NCBI GenBank assembly: GCA_026002835.1
Contig: BPGC01000005.1
Span: forward strand, 48,239 to 112,238
Reading direction: 5' to 3'
Origin: Candidatus Nitrosocaldaceae archaeon
Lineage (GTDB): Archaea > Thermoproteota > Nitrososphaeria > Nitrososphaerales > Nitrosocaldaceae
Length of the DNA stretch: 64,000 nt
Shown: in pieces, positions 27,099 through 35,693 of the stretch
How positions within the stretch are numbered: position 1 is the stretch's first letter
Layout: every line of letters begins with the position of its first letter
Made by a program: the position numbers and the translations under genes
The notes under the pieces: generated by a model
Database searches by the model: none
Seen by the model: only the letters and a program-made list of their open reading frames with translations
Told to the model about the DNA's origin: nothing

Positions 27099-28014
27099 GC
27101 TTTGTGGATCAATTATAACATATTATTATCATTACAATATCTCATTATCTATACTTTCTCTTTTATACCATCCTAACTAACATATTGTATATCCATACCT
27201 TTGCTCTTAACTCTTTAACTATACCATTCATACTATTAGATAAACAATACTCATTAAATAATCTCTTAAATGTAGAGAATACTGATTCTACTATCCATCT
27301 CTTACCATATACTTAGACCATTCTTTATATCCTAATTGCTTAATACATCTAACATTCTCATTCCTAATATTACTAATACTATCATCTCTAGCATTCATTC
27401 TAGGTTTAATAATAGCCTCTATACCATTATCCTCTAATAACTTGTATAATGCTATATTATCATAAGCTCCATCAGCATATATCTTATCTATATTATTATC
27501 CTTTAACATATCTAATGCTGCTTTCATGAATATCATCATTAGTAATCCTCATATCTATTTAGTTTTAACATTAATAGCAAAATGTATCTTTATGTAATGC
27601 TTCTTTATACCATGCTTTCTAGCATATATGATTTATGAACTTTAGAGATGAGTCTAATGATATGCTTATATTATCATTCTTTATATCTAACTTCTTATAA
27701 TCGATCTTCATGAGCCTCTTCCTTATCTCTGAATAGTCTACTGGTTTAAGTTCTGGTATTAATATATTTAATGCTAAAACCTTCTATTATCTGATATATC
27801 TAACATATATCTTATTATTGCTAAGAATTGTGCATAATTATTAGTAATCTTATATGGTCTTCCTAATTCATTAGTGCTAGCTCTTGCTCATAATTATCAA
27901 CAAAATCTAATGATAATAATATCTCTCCCCTTTTTATTAATCTCTCATCTATATTATATGCTAATATCATTATTATTTGTTGTTAGGATCAATAAAGATA
28001 TTAGTCTACAAAGC
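27099..28014 (-). mobile_element. Decayed copy of the IS5-family element
   Basis: Terminal repeats GCTTTGTGGATC (27099) and GTCTACAAAGC (28004-28014) match the intact element at 7457. The minus strand still encodes pieces of the same transposase in several frames: LIKRGEILLSLDFVDNYE near 27900, KITNNYAQFLAIIRYMLD near 27800, and IDKIYADGAYDNIALYKL near 27480. Stops and frameshifts are many, so it is dead. I find no convincing target duplication. Confidence 0.88.
27291..27539 (-). pseudogene. Transposase fragment of the decayed IS5-family copy
   Basis: An 82-residue open stretch containing the second catalytic Asp block (KIYADGAYDN) and the PRMNARDDS segment, close to residues 170-245 of the transposase at 7509-8375. 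The first and last thirds of the gene are in other frames. It is not functional. Confidence 0.85.
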
Positions 28015-28069
28015 ATAATAAATAGGATAATCAGAATGCTTTTAACTGCTAATGAGTAGTTAAAAGTAT

Positions 28070-28738
28070 ATGAATTCAATAGAGTTAGCAAAGAGGATAG
28101 ATCATACATGCGTAAAGCCTGATGCTACAAAAGACGATATAAGAAGGTTATGCAGAGAAGCATTAGAGTATAATTTTAGGGCTGTATCAGTTAATCTATC
28201 GTATATACCATTAGTATATAAATTGTTAAAGAATAGTGGTATAAGAATAGGAAGTACTATAGGATTTCCATTTGGAAGCACATCTATAAAGAGTAAGGTA
28301 TCAGAACTTAAAGAAGCAATAAGATTGGGAGCAGATGAATTAGATGCAGTCATTAATATAGGATATTTGAAATCTAACGATCTTGATTATCTAAGAAAAG
28401 AGGTTATATCAATAGTTGAGATGGCAAAGAGTTTTGGTAACATAACAGTAAAGATATTGATAGAGACAGGTTATCTAACAAAAGAGGAGATAATTGCTAT
28501 TGCTAACATAGTTAAGGAGGCTAGAGCAGATTATATCAAGACTTCAACTGGATTTCTAACTAGAGGTGCTACTTTAGATGATATAAAGTTACTAAAAAGT
28601 GTTCTTAATAATGAGGTGAAGATAAAAGCATCTGGAGGGATTCATACATATCAAAAAGCCATAGAGATGATCAACGCTGGAGCTGATATAATAGGTTCTA
28701 GTCATGGAGTTGATATAATAAAAGGTATCAGATCTTGA
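28070..28738 (+). CDS. deoC: Deoxyribose-phosphate aldolase
   Basis: 222 residues, a class I aldolase that splits 2-deoxyribose 5-phosphate into acetaldehyde and glyceraldehyde 3-phosphate. The Schiff-base lysine is K157 in DYIKTSTGF, the proton-relay residues are D92 (ELDAVIN) and the Lys in VKIKASGGIH. Length is usual. Its 3' end overlaps the convergent DHH gene by 11 bases. It links nucleoside breakdown to central carbon metabolism. Confidence 0.95.
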   Translation: MNSIELAKRIDHTCVKPDATKDDIRRLCREALEYNFRAVSVNLSYIPLVYKLLKNSGIRIGSTIGFPFGSTSIKSKVSELKEAIRLGADELDAVINIGYLKSNDLDYLRKEVISIVEMAKSFGNITVKILIETGYLTKEEIIAIANIVKEARADYIKTSTGFLTRGATLDDIKLLKSVLNNEVKIKASGGIHTYQKAIEMINAGADIIGSSHGVDIIKGIRS

Positions 28739-29696
28739 TCTTACTTATCTTGTAATTCATACTTTTTATTATCTCAAATACATCTCTATAAGCATCTTCT
28801 TTATTGCTAATAAATGAGGCTGCAGTAGGATGTCCTCCTCCTTTGTCACTTATCTTACTTGCTATATCAATACCTAGATGCAAATTTGTTAAAGAATAGA
28901 ATCTATTACTAGCTCTCATACTAACTTTAATGATATCATCTTTATTGATAACTATGCTAAGATCTGCACCTAGATCTATTAACGCTTTTGCAGCAGAGGC
29001 ATGATAAGAGCCAACTTTTGATACAGCTATGATAAGTTCTTTATTGATTATCTTATAAAGTTCCATCCTCTTAGCAGATTTTAATCTTGCCATACGCTCA
29101 GAATAATTCCTTTCTCTAGCTAATGCTCCTTTTATCTCTGATAATGATACATACTTGCTAAGATAATTTACACATCTGAGAGTATCTTCTTTTGCTAATG
29201 ATAGATATTGAGAGTCTGTAAATATTCCTAGCAATAATGCACTAGCTATATCTTTGCTATATTTTATCTTACTCTTTCTAGTTAATCTACATATAATCTC
29301 ACATGTAGATGATGCTTTTGTATCTATGAATTGTATTCCATCTATACTATTTTGCATCAAAGGATGGTGATCTATTATTATCTTCTTACTCTTACTTCCA
29401 ATAACCTTATCGGTTATATCTGCTAGTAATGCTGGATTGTTTGTGTCTAATATTATTATAATATCATTATCTTCAAACATATCAATTCTATTTGTTAATG
29501 GCAATAACAATGAGATTCTCTTAGCATCTTCGTTTAATCCATTAGGAAAATAAACTTTTGATTTTATGCCTTTGATATCCAATATCTTAGATAAAGCATA
29601 AACTGAACAGTAAGCATCTATATCAGCATGTCTATGCGTTGTTATTAACACATTCTTATCTTTTTTAATATGCTGGAATAATCCTACTTTCTTCAT
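28728..29696 (-). CDS. DHH-family phosphoesterase
   Basis: 322 residues. Domain one carries the DHH metal motifs: ITTHRHADIDAYCSVYAL (about 17-34), IILDTNN (about 80-86) and the DHH box IIDHHPL (about 109-115). Domain two (DHHA1, about 200-322) ends with SDKGGGHPTAASF. These enzymes act on oligonucleotides, cyclic dinucleotides or pyrophosphate-type bonds; NrnA-like activity is possible but not decided. It shares its start with the stop of the prefoldin gene. Confidence 0.88.
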   Translation of the reverse strand: MKKVGLFQHIKKDKNVLITTHRHADIDAYCSVYALSKILDIKGIKSKVYFPNGLNEDAKRISLLLPLTNRIDMFEDNDIIIILDTNNPALLADITDKVIGSKSKKIIIDHHPLMQNSIDGIQFIDTKASSTCEIICRLTRKSKIKYSKDIASALLLGIFTDSQYLSLAKEDTLRCVNYLSKYVSLSEIKGALARERNYSERMARLKSAKRMELYKIINKELIIAVSKVGSYHASAAKALIDLGADLSIVINKDDIIKVSMRASNRFYSLTNLHLGIDIASKISDKGGGHPTAASFISNKEDAYRDVFEIIKSMNYKISKIKI

Positions 29697-30073
29697 TACT
29701 CTGCTCTTGGAGGTGCTCCTCCAGTCATACCTTTTAGCATCTCTTCCAACTTGCTTTGTGCTTCCTTCAAACTTTCTTTAATCCTACTCTCCTGTTTACT
29801 CAATACTGTATTCCTAGTATTTGCTAACTCTTTCTTCTCTTCCAACTCTTTAATAACCTCATCTTTATTAGCCTTGATCAATATTGGACCTGCTGCTTTA
29901 TATACCGAATCTTCCTCTCCAGCCTTCTTCAACTCTTCCAATGCTTTATCTATCTCCGCAATCTCTATCTCTAACTGCTGCTTTTGCATGAGTATCGCTT
30001 GCAGATTCTGTTGTAGTTGATTAAATCTAGCAACTTGTTCTTTTAACCATGGCGGTAGATCTTGTTCACTCAT
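29696..30073 (-). CDS. pfdB: Prefoldin subunit beta
   Basis: 125 residues with two long coiled-coil helices (about 10-50 and 75-115) joined by a short beta hairpin (VYKAAGPILIKANKDEVIKE). That is the prefoldin beta pattern. The hexameric chaperone hands unfolded proteins to the group II chaperonin. It overlaps the DHH gene by one base, so the two are probably co-transcribed. Confidence 0.95.
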   Translation of the reverse strand: MSEQDLPPWLKEQVARFNQLQQNLQAILMQKQQLEIEIAEIDKALEELKKAGEEDSVYKAAGPILIKANKDEVIKELEEKKELANTRNTVLSKQESRIKESLKEAQSKLEEMLKGMTGGAPPRAE

Positions 30074-30149
30074 AGCATATCAAAGATTGATGATAGTTAT
30101 ATATCTACTCTTTAGATAAATTTTAATTATATATACTTAAAGAGATGTT

Positions 30150-31031
30150 ATGCATATAGCGTTAATTGGAGGTATTATAGCAGTTATTATAGCAGCAATA
30201 ATCATAGTTGGAATATCATACAATATAGATGAACCTATAGTTCAAGAAAGAGTCATTAAAGATGTTATAAATGCCAGAATTGCGGTTACTGATAGTGTTA
30301 AAGAACCAGAATTTATTGATGAGTTTCAAATTGGCAATATAACTTTATCAGAATTAAGTATAATGATCGTAAATAAGAATGCTAAGAGTCCTCTAGATGT
30401 GTTTAATGAATTGGAAGATTCTACTATAATTATGAGTATAAAAAGTAGCGATGAATCAAAACAATATAAACTATCCTTTGGTGATTATAGTATAGAGTTA
30501 GAGAATAAAGGTAATGGAATATTTGTTAAAGAATGGAAAGGAGAGTTGCCATATAAGTTTGTTATTAGTGATACAGATGAAAGAATAGAGTTAACTATAA
30601 ATCCATTACTTAAGGAAGTAATTAATGGAAAGATCTATTATTATGAATTGAAATGGGCTTTTATAAATGATAGAACACTATTAGTAGAGATAGCTGATAC
30701 TAATGAAAAACGTGCATTAGGTTTGATGTATAGAGATTATCTCCCAGAAGATGCTGGGATGTTCTTTATATTGGATAGAGAAGCTAGAACTTCATTCTGG
30801 ATGAAGAATATGATTATCAGTTTAGATATGATATGGATCAATTCAGATGGAAAGATTGTTCATATAACAAAGAATGCTCAACCATGCAAAGATGATATTG
30901 AAGCATGCACATATCAACCAGACGAACCAGCTAAATATGTGTTAGAGGTTAATGCTGGTTATACTGATAAATATAATATAAAAGAAGGTGATTATGTAGA
31001 ATTGAAGCATTTAACAAGGATCATTGTTTAA
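30150..31031 (+). CDS. Membrane-anchored DUF192 protein
   Basis: 293 residues. One hydrophobic anchor at residues 2-26 places the body outside. The C-terminal 110 residues are a DUF192 domain: EIADTNEKRALGLMYRDYLP, GMFFILDREARTSFWMKNM (the FWMKN box), SLDMIWIN, and a final VLEVNAGYTDKYNIKEGDY. The middle region (50-170) is a beta-rich domain I do not recognise. The function of DUF192 is unknown. It faces the prefoldin gene across a promoter region of about 75 bases. Confidence 0.87.
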   Translation: MHIALIGGIIAVIIAAIIIVGISYNIDEPIVQERVIKDVINARIAVTDSVKEPEFIDEFQIGNITLSELSIMIVNKNAKSPLDVFNELEDSTIIMSIKSSDESKQYKLSFGDYSIELENKGNGIFVKEWKGELPYKFVISDTDERIELTINPLLKEVINGKIYYYELKWAFINDRTLLVEIADTNEKRALGLMYRDYLPEDAGMFFILDREARTSFWMKNMIISLDMIWINSDGKIVHITKNAQPCKDDIEACTYQPDEPAKYVLEVNAGYTDKYNIKEGDYVELKHLTRIIV

Positions 31032-31338
31032 ACCTTGATAGCATATTCCTAATCTCTTCAATCCTCCATTCCAATTCATCTATATCTTCATCATCTAACT
31101 CATCATCCCATTTTTCTAATAATCTTCTTACTATCTCTATGCTATTATATAACATTCCCCAATATGGATGATGTTCAGCAGTTGTATATGCTAATTCCAT
31201 TATATCATTTAATCCAGATAACGCTCTTTGTATTGGAGTTACATCAGAATTGTATAATTTTATAACACCTTCTTGATCTATAATCCTCATATCATACTTA
31301 TCTGCTATAGCCTTTAATTCTTCAATTACATCTTGCAT
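31021..31338 (-). CDS. Conserved-looking small helical protein, 105 residues
   Basis: No family recognised. It is helical and acidic, with a central segment (LNDIMELAYTTAEHHPYWGM, about 43-62) that looks buried and a charged C-terminal tail (WDDELDDEDIDELEWRIEE). No signal or membrane segment. The 3' end overlaps the DUF192 gene by 11 bases, tail to tail. I judge it real from length, start and codon use. Confidence 0.65.
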   Translation of the reverse strand: MQDVIEELKAIADKYDMRIIDQEGVIKLYNSDVTPIQRALSGLNDIMELAYTTAEHHPYWGMLYNSIEIVRRLLEKWDDELDDEDIDELEWRIEEIRNMLSRFKQ

Positions 31339-31373
31339 AGACTGTATTAGAGTATAATATAATTATAACTTTT

Positions 31374-31570
31374 TCATTCTACTTGAACTATCTTATCATT
31401 GCTCTTAAAACCAGATATTATCTTTACATTTTTATTATAATATTTTGTTAATACTAGAACTTGATTAGCTTTATTCTTTTTTGGTTTCTCTTTAAGCCTT
31501 TAATAACTCAATCTTCTTCCTCTATTGAGTAATCTCTTGCATTGAGAATTACTCTAACTTTTACTAACAT
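31374..31570 (-). pseudogene. Decayed DUF167 (YggU-like) gene
   Basis: The minus strand starts MLVKVRVILNARDYSIEEED then hits TGA. In the next frame it continues with LKEKPKKNKANQVLVLTKYY and NKNVKIISGFKSNDKIVQVE before a stop. Those are the DUF167 signatures (start KVxVxPxxR, a KAN motif, IVSGxxSRxKxVEI end) with the middle strand lost and at least one frameshift. Its start lies inside the end of cofC. A sequencing frameshift is the other reading. Confidence 0.6.
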
Positions 31571-32201
31571 ATCTCTTTAGCATATTCAAGTATAATATAC
31601 TCTTCTTATTTATGTTAGTATTAATTGCATATTTGAGATCTCTTATGCTATCTAGATCGTATGTAATTCTTGTATTTAATAATATTCTAACGTCTAACCC
31701 GTCTTCTAATGCTTTATTCATATGCAATAGATAACTATCCATATCATAATATGTATCAATTATAGATGATGGTTTCCTCAACAATATATTCGTGCCATCG
31801 AGTCTAGCTGATGGTGTTATTATAACTCCTTTATCGATATCTTCTGCTATATCATATAGCATTATAAGATCTATTGGTTCTAAGAGAATAAGATCTATTG
31901 GTATTACTAAACTAGCATCATAATCTTTAGCAACATCATCTGCTAACCTTACTGCTTCGTTAACTCCTTCATTTGCATCTTCTATGAAATAAGCATCAAA
32001 TCTATCTGCTATCTCTTTAACCGCTTGATCAGAGCCTATAACTATAGGTTTAAAGATATTCCTATTAGCTATATCTATTACATTTAATAGATCTTCTAGC
32101 ATATAGAGTGATAATCTTATCCTTTGATCTTTATTCAAGATGCTTGATAACCTACTTTTGGTATATTCTAACTTTTTTACTGGAATTATTATGCATATCA
32201 T
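31554..32201 (-). CDS. cofC: 2-phospho-L-lactate (or phosphoenolpyruvate) guanylyltransferase CofC
   Basis: 215 residues. A GTP-dependent nucleotidyltransferase: IIIPVKKLEYTKSRLSSIL (1-23, the P-x-K...K-S-R-L nucleotide loop), LVIPIDLILLEPIDL (about 98-112, acidic metal residues). It makes the activated lactyl or enolpyruvyl guanosine that CofD uses in coenzyme F420 synthesis. It shares one base with the upstream cofD gene, so they form a translationally coupled pair. Confidence 0.92.
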   Translation of the reverse strand: MICIIIPVKKLEYTKSRLSSILNKDQRIRLSLYMLEDLLNVIDIANRNIFKPIVIGSDQAVKEIADRFDAYFIEDANEGVNEAVRLADDVAKDYDASLVIPIDLILLEPIDLIMLYDIAEDIDKGVIITPSARLDGTNILLRKPSSIIDTYYDMDSYLLHMNKALEDGLDVRILLNTRITYDLDSIRDLKYAINTNINKKSILYLNMLKRYVSKS

Positions 32202-33112
32202 TAGATAACACTCTTTATGAACTCTGCTAATCTATCTTCATCTTCTTCATCTCTCATCATTATATCTGTTGTATAAACTTTAATTCCAAAATCATTCTCT
32301 ATAGCATCTATATACCTTTTATCACTATCATCAATCACCAATTTACTTATATACGGAGAATAAAACTTGGCTATGCCATAAGGAGATATCTCATAGCCTA
32401 ACGCTTGCATATACTTTGCTGCTGGACCACTAAATACATCTTCTCCAATGATAGGACTTATTGCTATACATTTGTCTTTATGCTTCTTTAATTCATAATT
32501 TATCTCTCTTATAGATATTATAGGATTTATACTAGATATGGGATTGGCTGGTGCTATAATTATAGCATCTGAATCCTCTATAAGATCTAATACTCTAGTA
32601 GTAGCTTTAGCATTATTCATTCCCTTATAGATTATATCTTTCACATTTAACATGCCTTTATGCTTTACCCAAAATTCTTGAAGATGGATTAAGCCTTGAT
32701 CTGTTAGAATTAGAGTTTCTATATCATCTTCTGAAGCTGGGATTATATCTGCTTTAATTCCAAATTTATTGCTAAAGAATTTTGTTATATAGTATAATCT
32801 ATTACCTTCTTTGAGCATCTTAGTTCTTAATACATGTATTGCTAGATCTTTATCTCCAATCTTGAACCACGGATCTAATCCTAATGACTTGAGTTGTGTT
32901 ATAAAATTGAATGTATCATCTTTAATTCCCCAACCTCTTTCTCTATCTAATAAATTAGCAAGACCATATACTATTGTATCTATATCTGGACATATGTATA
33001 AGCCATATAGCCATATGTTATCTCCAACATTACATACTATACTAATCTCATCTTTCTTAAATCCTCGAACTAGTTTTACTGAACCAGTACCTCCAGCAAG
33101 TATAGTTAGCAA
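32201..33112 (-). CDS. cofD: 2-phospho-L-lactate transferase CofD (F420 biosynthesis)
   Basis: 303 residues. The opening MLTILAGGTGSVKLVRGF, CNVGDNIWLYGLYICPDIDT, WGIKDDTFNFI and the IIAPANPISSINPIISI block are the family's cofactor and metal sites. CofD joins the lactyl or enolpyruvyl phosphate to Fo to form F420-0. With cofC it shows that the host makes F420, consistent with Thaumarchaeota and many other archaea. Confidence 0.95.
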   Translation of the reverse strand: MLTILAGGTGSVKLVRGFKKDEISIVCNVGDNIWLYGLYICPDIDTIVYGLANLLDRERGWGIKDDTFNFITQLKSLGLDPWFKIGDKDLAIHVLRTKMLKEGNRLYYITKFFSNKFGIKADIIPASEDDIETLILTDQGLIHLQEFWVKHKGMLNVKDIIYKGMNNAKATTRVLDLIEDSDAIIIAPANPISSINPIISIREINYELKKHKDKCIAISPIIGEDVFSGPAAKYMQALGYEISPYGIAKFYSPYISKLVIDDSDKRYIDAIENDFGIKVYTTDIMMRDEEDEDRLAEFIKSVI

Positions 33113-33192
33113 TATTCTTCCTATTATGAATGGGAAATATTAATCTCTCTTATTGTTACAAATTTATTTGAGTTGCTGATTATCTGCATCTA

Positions 33193-33267
33193 GGGCCGGT
33201 AGCTCAGCTTGGCTGGAGCGTTCGGCTGATAACCGAAAGGTCATGGGTTCGAATCCCATCCGGCCCA
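33193..33267 (+). tRNA. tRNA-Ile (anticodon GAT)
   Basis: 75 bases. Acceptor GGGCCGG/CCGGCCC with discriminator A, D-stem GCTC/GAGC, anticodon stem TTCGG/CCGAA around CTGATAA, T-arm ATGGG-TTCGAAT-CCCAT. No intron. Confidence 0.97.
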
Positions 33268-33571
33268 TTTGTTCCATAGTTTGAAGTAATTATTGACTAC
33301 AAAAAATACTATGAAAAATAAAGAGATACCTACAAACTATCTTGTGTTTGCTATGGGAAGAGCATAATACCATTTCTAGTATTTAATGCTTGATAGACTA
33401 TGTTCATAGTTATTAGACTGTTTATTGATCTACTCTTATCATTATATAATTTAGATGTAGTAGAATAATATTCTTAAAATCGGTGATAAATTCTTGCAAA
33501 TTTGCTATTCACACTTGGCGGTATCCTTCCCAATAATAGTTATAGATACTTTTCATACCAATATATAATAA
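33268..33571. other. Non-coding AT-rich gap
   Basis: 304 bases between tRNA-Ile and the convergent tRNA-Ser. I see no reading frame longer than about 20 codons, no terminal repeats of the local IS families and no copy of either tRNA end. Confidence 0.6.
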
Positions 33572-33672
33572 CGCCGGGAGAGGGATTCGAACCCTCGCGA
33601 GCTATAAAGCTCACCGGCTCTCAAGGCCGGCGCATTAGTCCACTCTGCCTTCGGTTATTATAAAATCCCGGC
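33572..33672 (-). tRNA. tRNA-Ser (anticodon TGA) with a short insertion, probably an intron, after the acceptor stem
   Basis: On the minus strand the acceptor GCCGGGA pairs with TCCCGGC, discriminator G. The anticodon stem CCGGC/GCCGG holds CTTGAGA, the variable arm is GAGC-TTTATA-GCTC, and the T-arm is GAGGG-TTCGAAT-CCCTC: a class II tRNA-Ser. Between the acceptor and the D-stem (GCA...TGC) there are 17 bases instead of two (33649-33665). Removing about 15 gives a normal 86-base tRNA-Ser. A CCG near the insertion's end can pair with CGG of the acceptor strand, roughly as expected for a bulge-helix-loop splice site. Confidence 0.88.
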
Positions 33673-33839
33673 TATCCCAGCGCATAACTAAATTATAATA
33701 GCTTACTTAAATGTCATTCTTTAGTTGAAACATATATCTATCTTAATACATTCTGTATGAACAGTATTCGTATTTATTATTTGCATACTCTTCAAAATAA
33801 TGTCTTTATATGGCTCATGTGTGTTTAATATTACTTAAA

Positions 33840-34634
33840 AATATTATACATGAGTTCCTACGTAGTTTATTAAATCCTTCCTTATCATCAGAATATATAA
33901 AATATCTATATAATGTATATCAAATGGCACATCTTTTTTCATTCTATGTTATTATAATAACAGGTTTTCCTATGGTATGAGCTATACCTATTTCGTAGAA
34001 TACATTTATATTCTTGTCTGTTATATCTGCTATTAGAACTTTGCTTTTTAAAATATATGACCATATATCAAGTATGGATATAGGCGAGAATGTATCATCT
34101 GCTCTAATACATTTAAAGCCTAACTCTTCAACTGTAGGTTTTATTTGTTCTCTATAAATTCTATCGAATCGTGGTTCAAAGACATTAGAACAAAGCACAG
34201 AACATCCTCTTGCTTTATATCTCTTGTATTAAAGATAGGAAAACTGTCAATGGTTCATTCTGTTTAACTATATACTTTCGATATATTATGGCTCATTACT
34301 AATAATTAATTTACCGTCGTCTCTATGTTGAATATTTATATGAATAAGTGCTAAGTTCATTCATAACTTTCCTGCGAATCTCTTCATTATCAATCCATTC
34401 TGTAGGTTCACAAAAAGTTTGAATAATTTTAGCTATATGATATTGACCATTAGATTCATCATTGAACTGTTTAAATATAGAATACAAACCTCAACTAAGT
34501 ACTATTATCATGTTTTTATATGAGGATAACCAGTAATTTCAAAGTCTTGTAACCTACGAACCAGTTCTATAATTTGCTATAATCTTTGAGATATATTCAA
34601 GAACACTATCTGGAAATTTATTTAGATTAGCCAT
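33840..34634 (-). pseudogene. Decayed two-domain TIR-like (predicted nucleotide-binding) defence-type gene
   Basis: The minus strand starts MANLNKFPDSVLEYISKIIA and YRTGS before a stop, then shifts to ELVRRLQDFEITGYPHIK, then to FKQFNDESNGQYHIAKIIQT and CEPTEWIDNEEIRRKVMNEL. This resembles a head domain I recall from anti-phage-type proteins. An 84-residue open piece follows (33944-34198): RFDRIYREQIKPTVEELGFK, CIRADD, VLIADITDKNINVFYEIGIA and HTIGKPVIIIT. That is a TIR-like/deoxyribosyltransferase-like fold. A TAG then interrupts; DVPFDIHYI and SDDKEGFNKLRRN continue in other frames. At least four lesions make it dead. Confidence 0.7.
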
Positions 34635-34660
34635 TATAGAATATATTTATTAAATTAAAT

Positions 34661-34796
34661 GCTTTGTGGATTTATTGATAATTTCGTATAGACTATTCGA
34701 AAAGAGTGTCTATGAAACAATTTTAGAACGTTAATAGGCTATCTAATAACTAAAATGACAGCATAATGACTAATAATCGAAATTAAGCTACAAAGC
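34661..34796 (+). mobile_element. MITE copy 1 of the IS5-related family
   Basis: 136 bases without coding capacity, bounded by GCTTTGTGGA and CTACAAAGC, the terminal repeat of the IS at 7457. Its body is nearly identical to the reverse complement of 36206-36336 over the whole length. It lies immediately upstream of the zinc-finger gene fragment, whose start codon it seems to have removed. I see no target duplication here. Confidence 0.88.
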
Positions 34797-34802
34797 ATAA
34801 TA

Positions 34803-35693
34803 GTTAAAAAACTTATAGAGTTTAAAGAGAAAAGAAAAGATAGAGTATCAGCAACTGATTTAGTAAATGAGTTATATAATAACATAGATGATAATAAAGT
34901 ATCAAGTTTAGTAAGAAAGATAGGCCGTAGATTAACTAATTTTGGATTTAAGAAAGAGAAACATGAGGATAAGAATTACTATATAATAGATGATAAAACA
35001 CTAGCAAGGGTAAAGAATACATATAGTATGTATGATATAGATAACTTTAACATAGATCTAGATGATTTTGGTATTTGCTGGAATTCTGGAATTTCTGGAA
35101 TTTTAGATGTAGATACAAAGACTAAAGATAAGCATAACATTCCACTAGTACAAAGCATGATTTATAGAAATAATAATATAGATGCTAGTGGAACCTTCTC
35201 TAAATTAAACTTAGATAATACTAATAGTTCTAGAGATAAAATTCCAGAAATTCCAGAATTCCAGTTAATAGAAGCAAATAACATCTCTATAAACAATAGA
35301 ACAATCAAGATACCAACGTGGCTTATACCTAACTATAAAGCAGATCCTAACAGAGCATACTGTGAGATATGTGGAGAAACATGCTATCATAGAATGGATA
35401 TGCCTTTAGAACAATGGGCTAGAGAACATGCTAATCTATTTCATAAAGAGTTAGATGAAGAGTATAAAGAGATTGAAATAAGCAATACTAGCAGTAATGC
35501 AAGATTGTATGAATGTAATATATGTGGTGCTTTATATAAAGAAGAGAAGAATTATAGGAATCATTTAGCATTGTTGCATAAAAAAGAGTTATCCAAAGAT
35601 GCACTTGGCATAATGCTTAATAATGATAACTATAATCTTTCAGATGATGAACATGCTAATTGTCTTATGCATAAAGTTATACAAGTAAGATAA
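34803..35693 (+). pseudogene. Winged-helix plus C2H2 zinc-finger protein, 5' end lost to MITE insertion
   Basis: The frame is open from 34803, right after the MITE, but the first ATG is only at 35028 (221 residues from there). The upstream part encodes a winged-helix-like domain (RVSATDLVNELYNNIDDNKV, then VRKIGRRLTNFGF), as found at the end of mobile-element replication proteins. The C-terminus has CEICGETCYHR with later histidines, and a clear C2H2 finger, YECNICGALYKEEKNYRNH followed by LALLH. A long low-complexity linker lies between. The native start is missing, so this is a truncated gene from an integrated element. Confidence 0.7.

Noticed and set aside
33944..34198. Intact small TIR-like or deoxyribosyltransferase gene of 84 residues
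   Set aside because: It starts at a GTG in mid-domain, ends in the middle of a strand, and the missing blocks follow in other frames; it is a fragment of a pseudogene.
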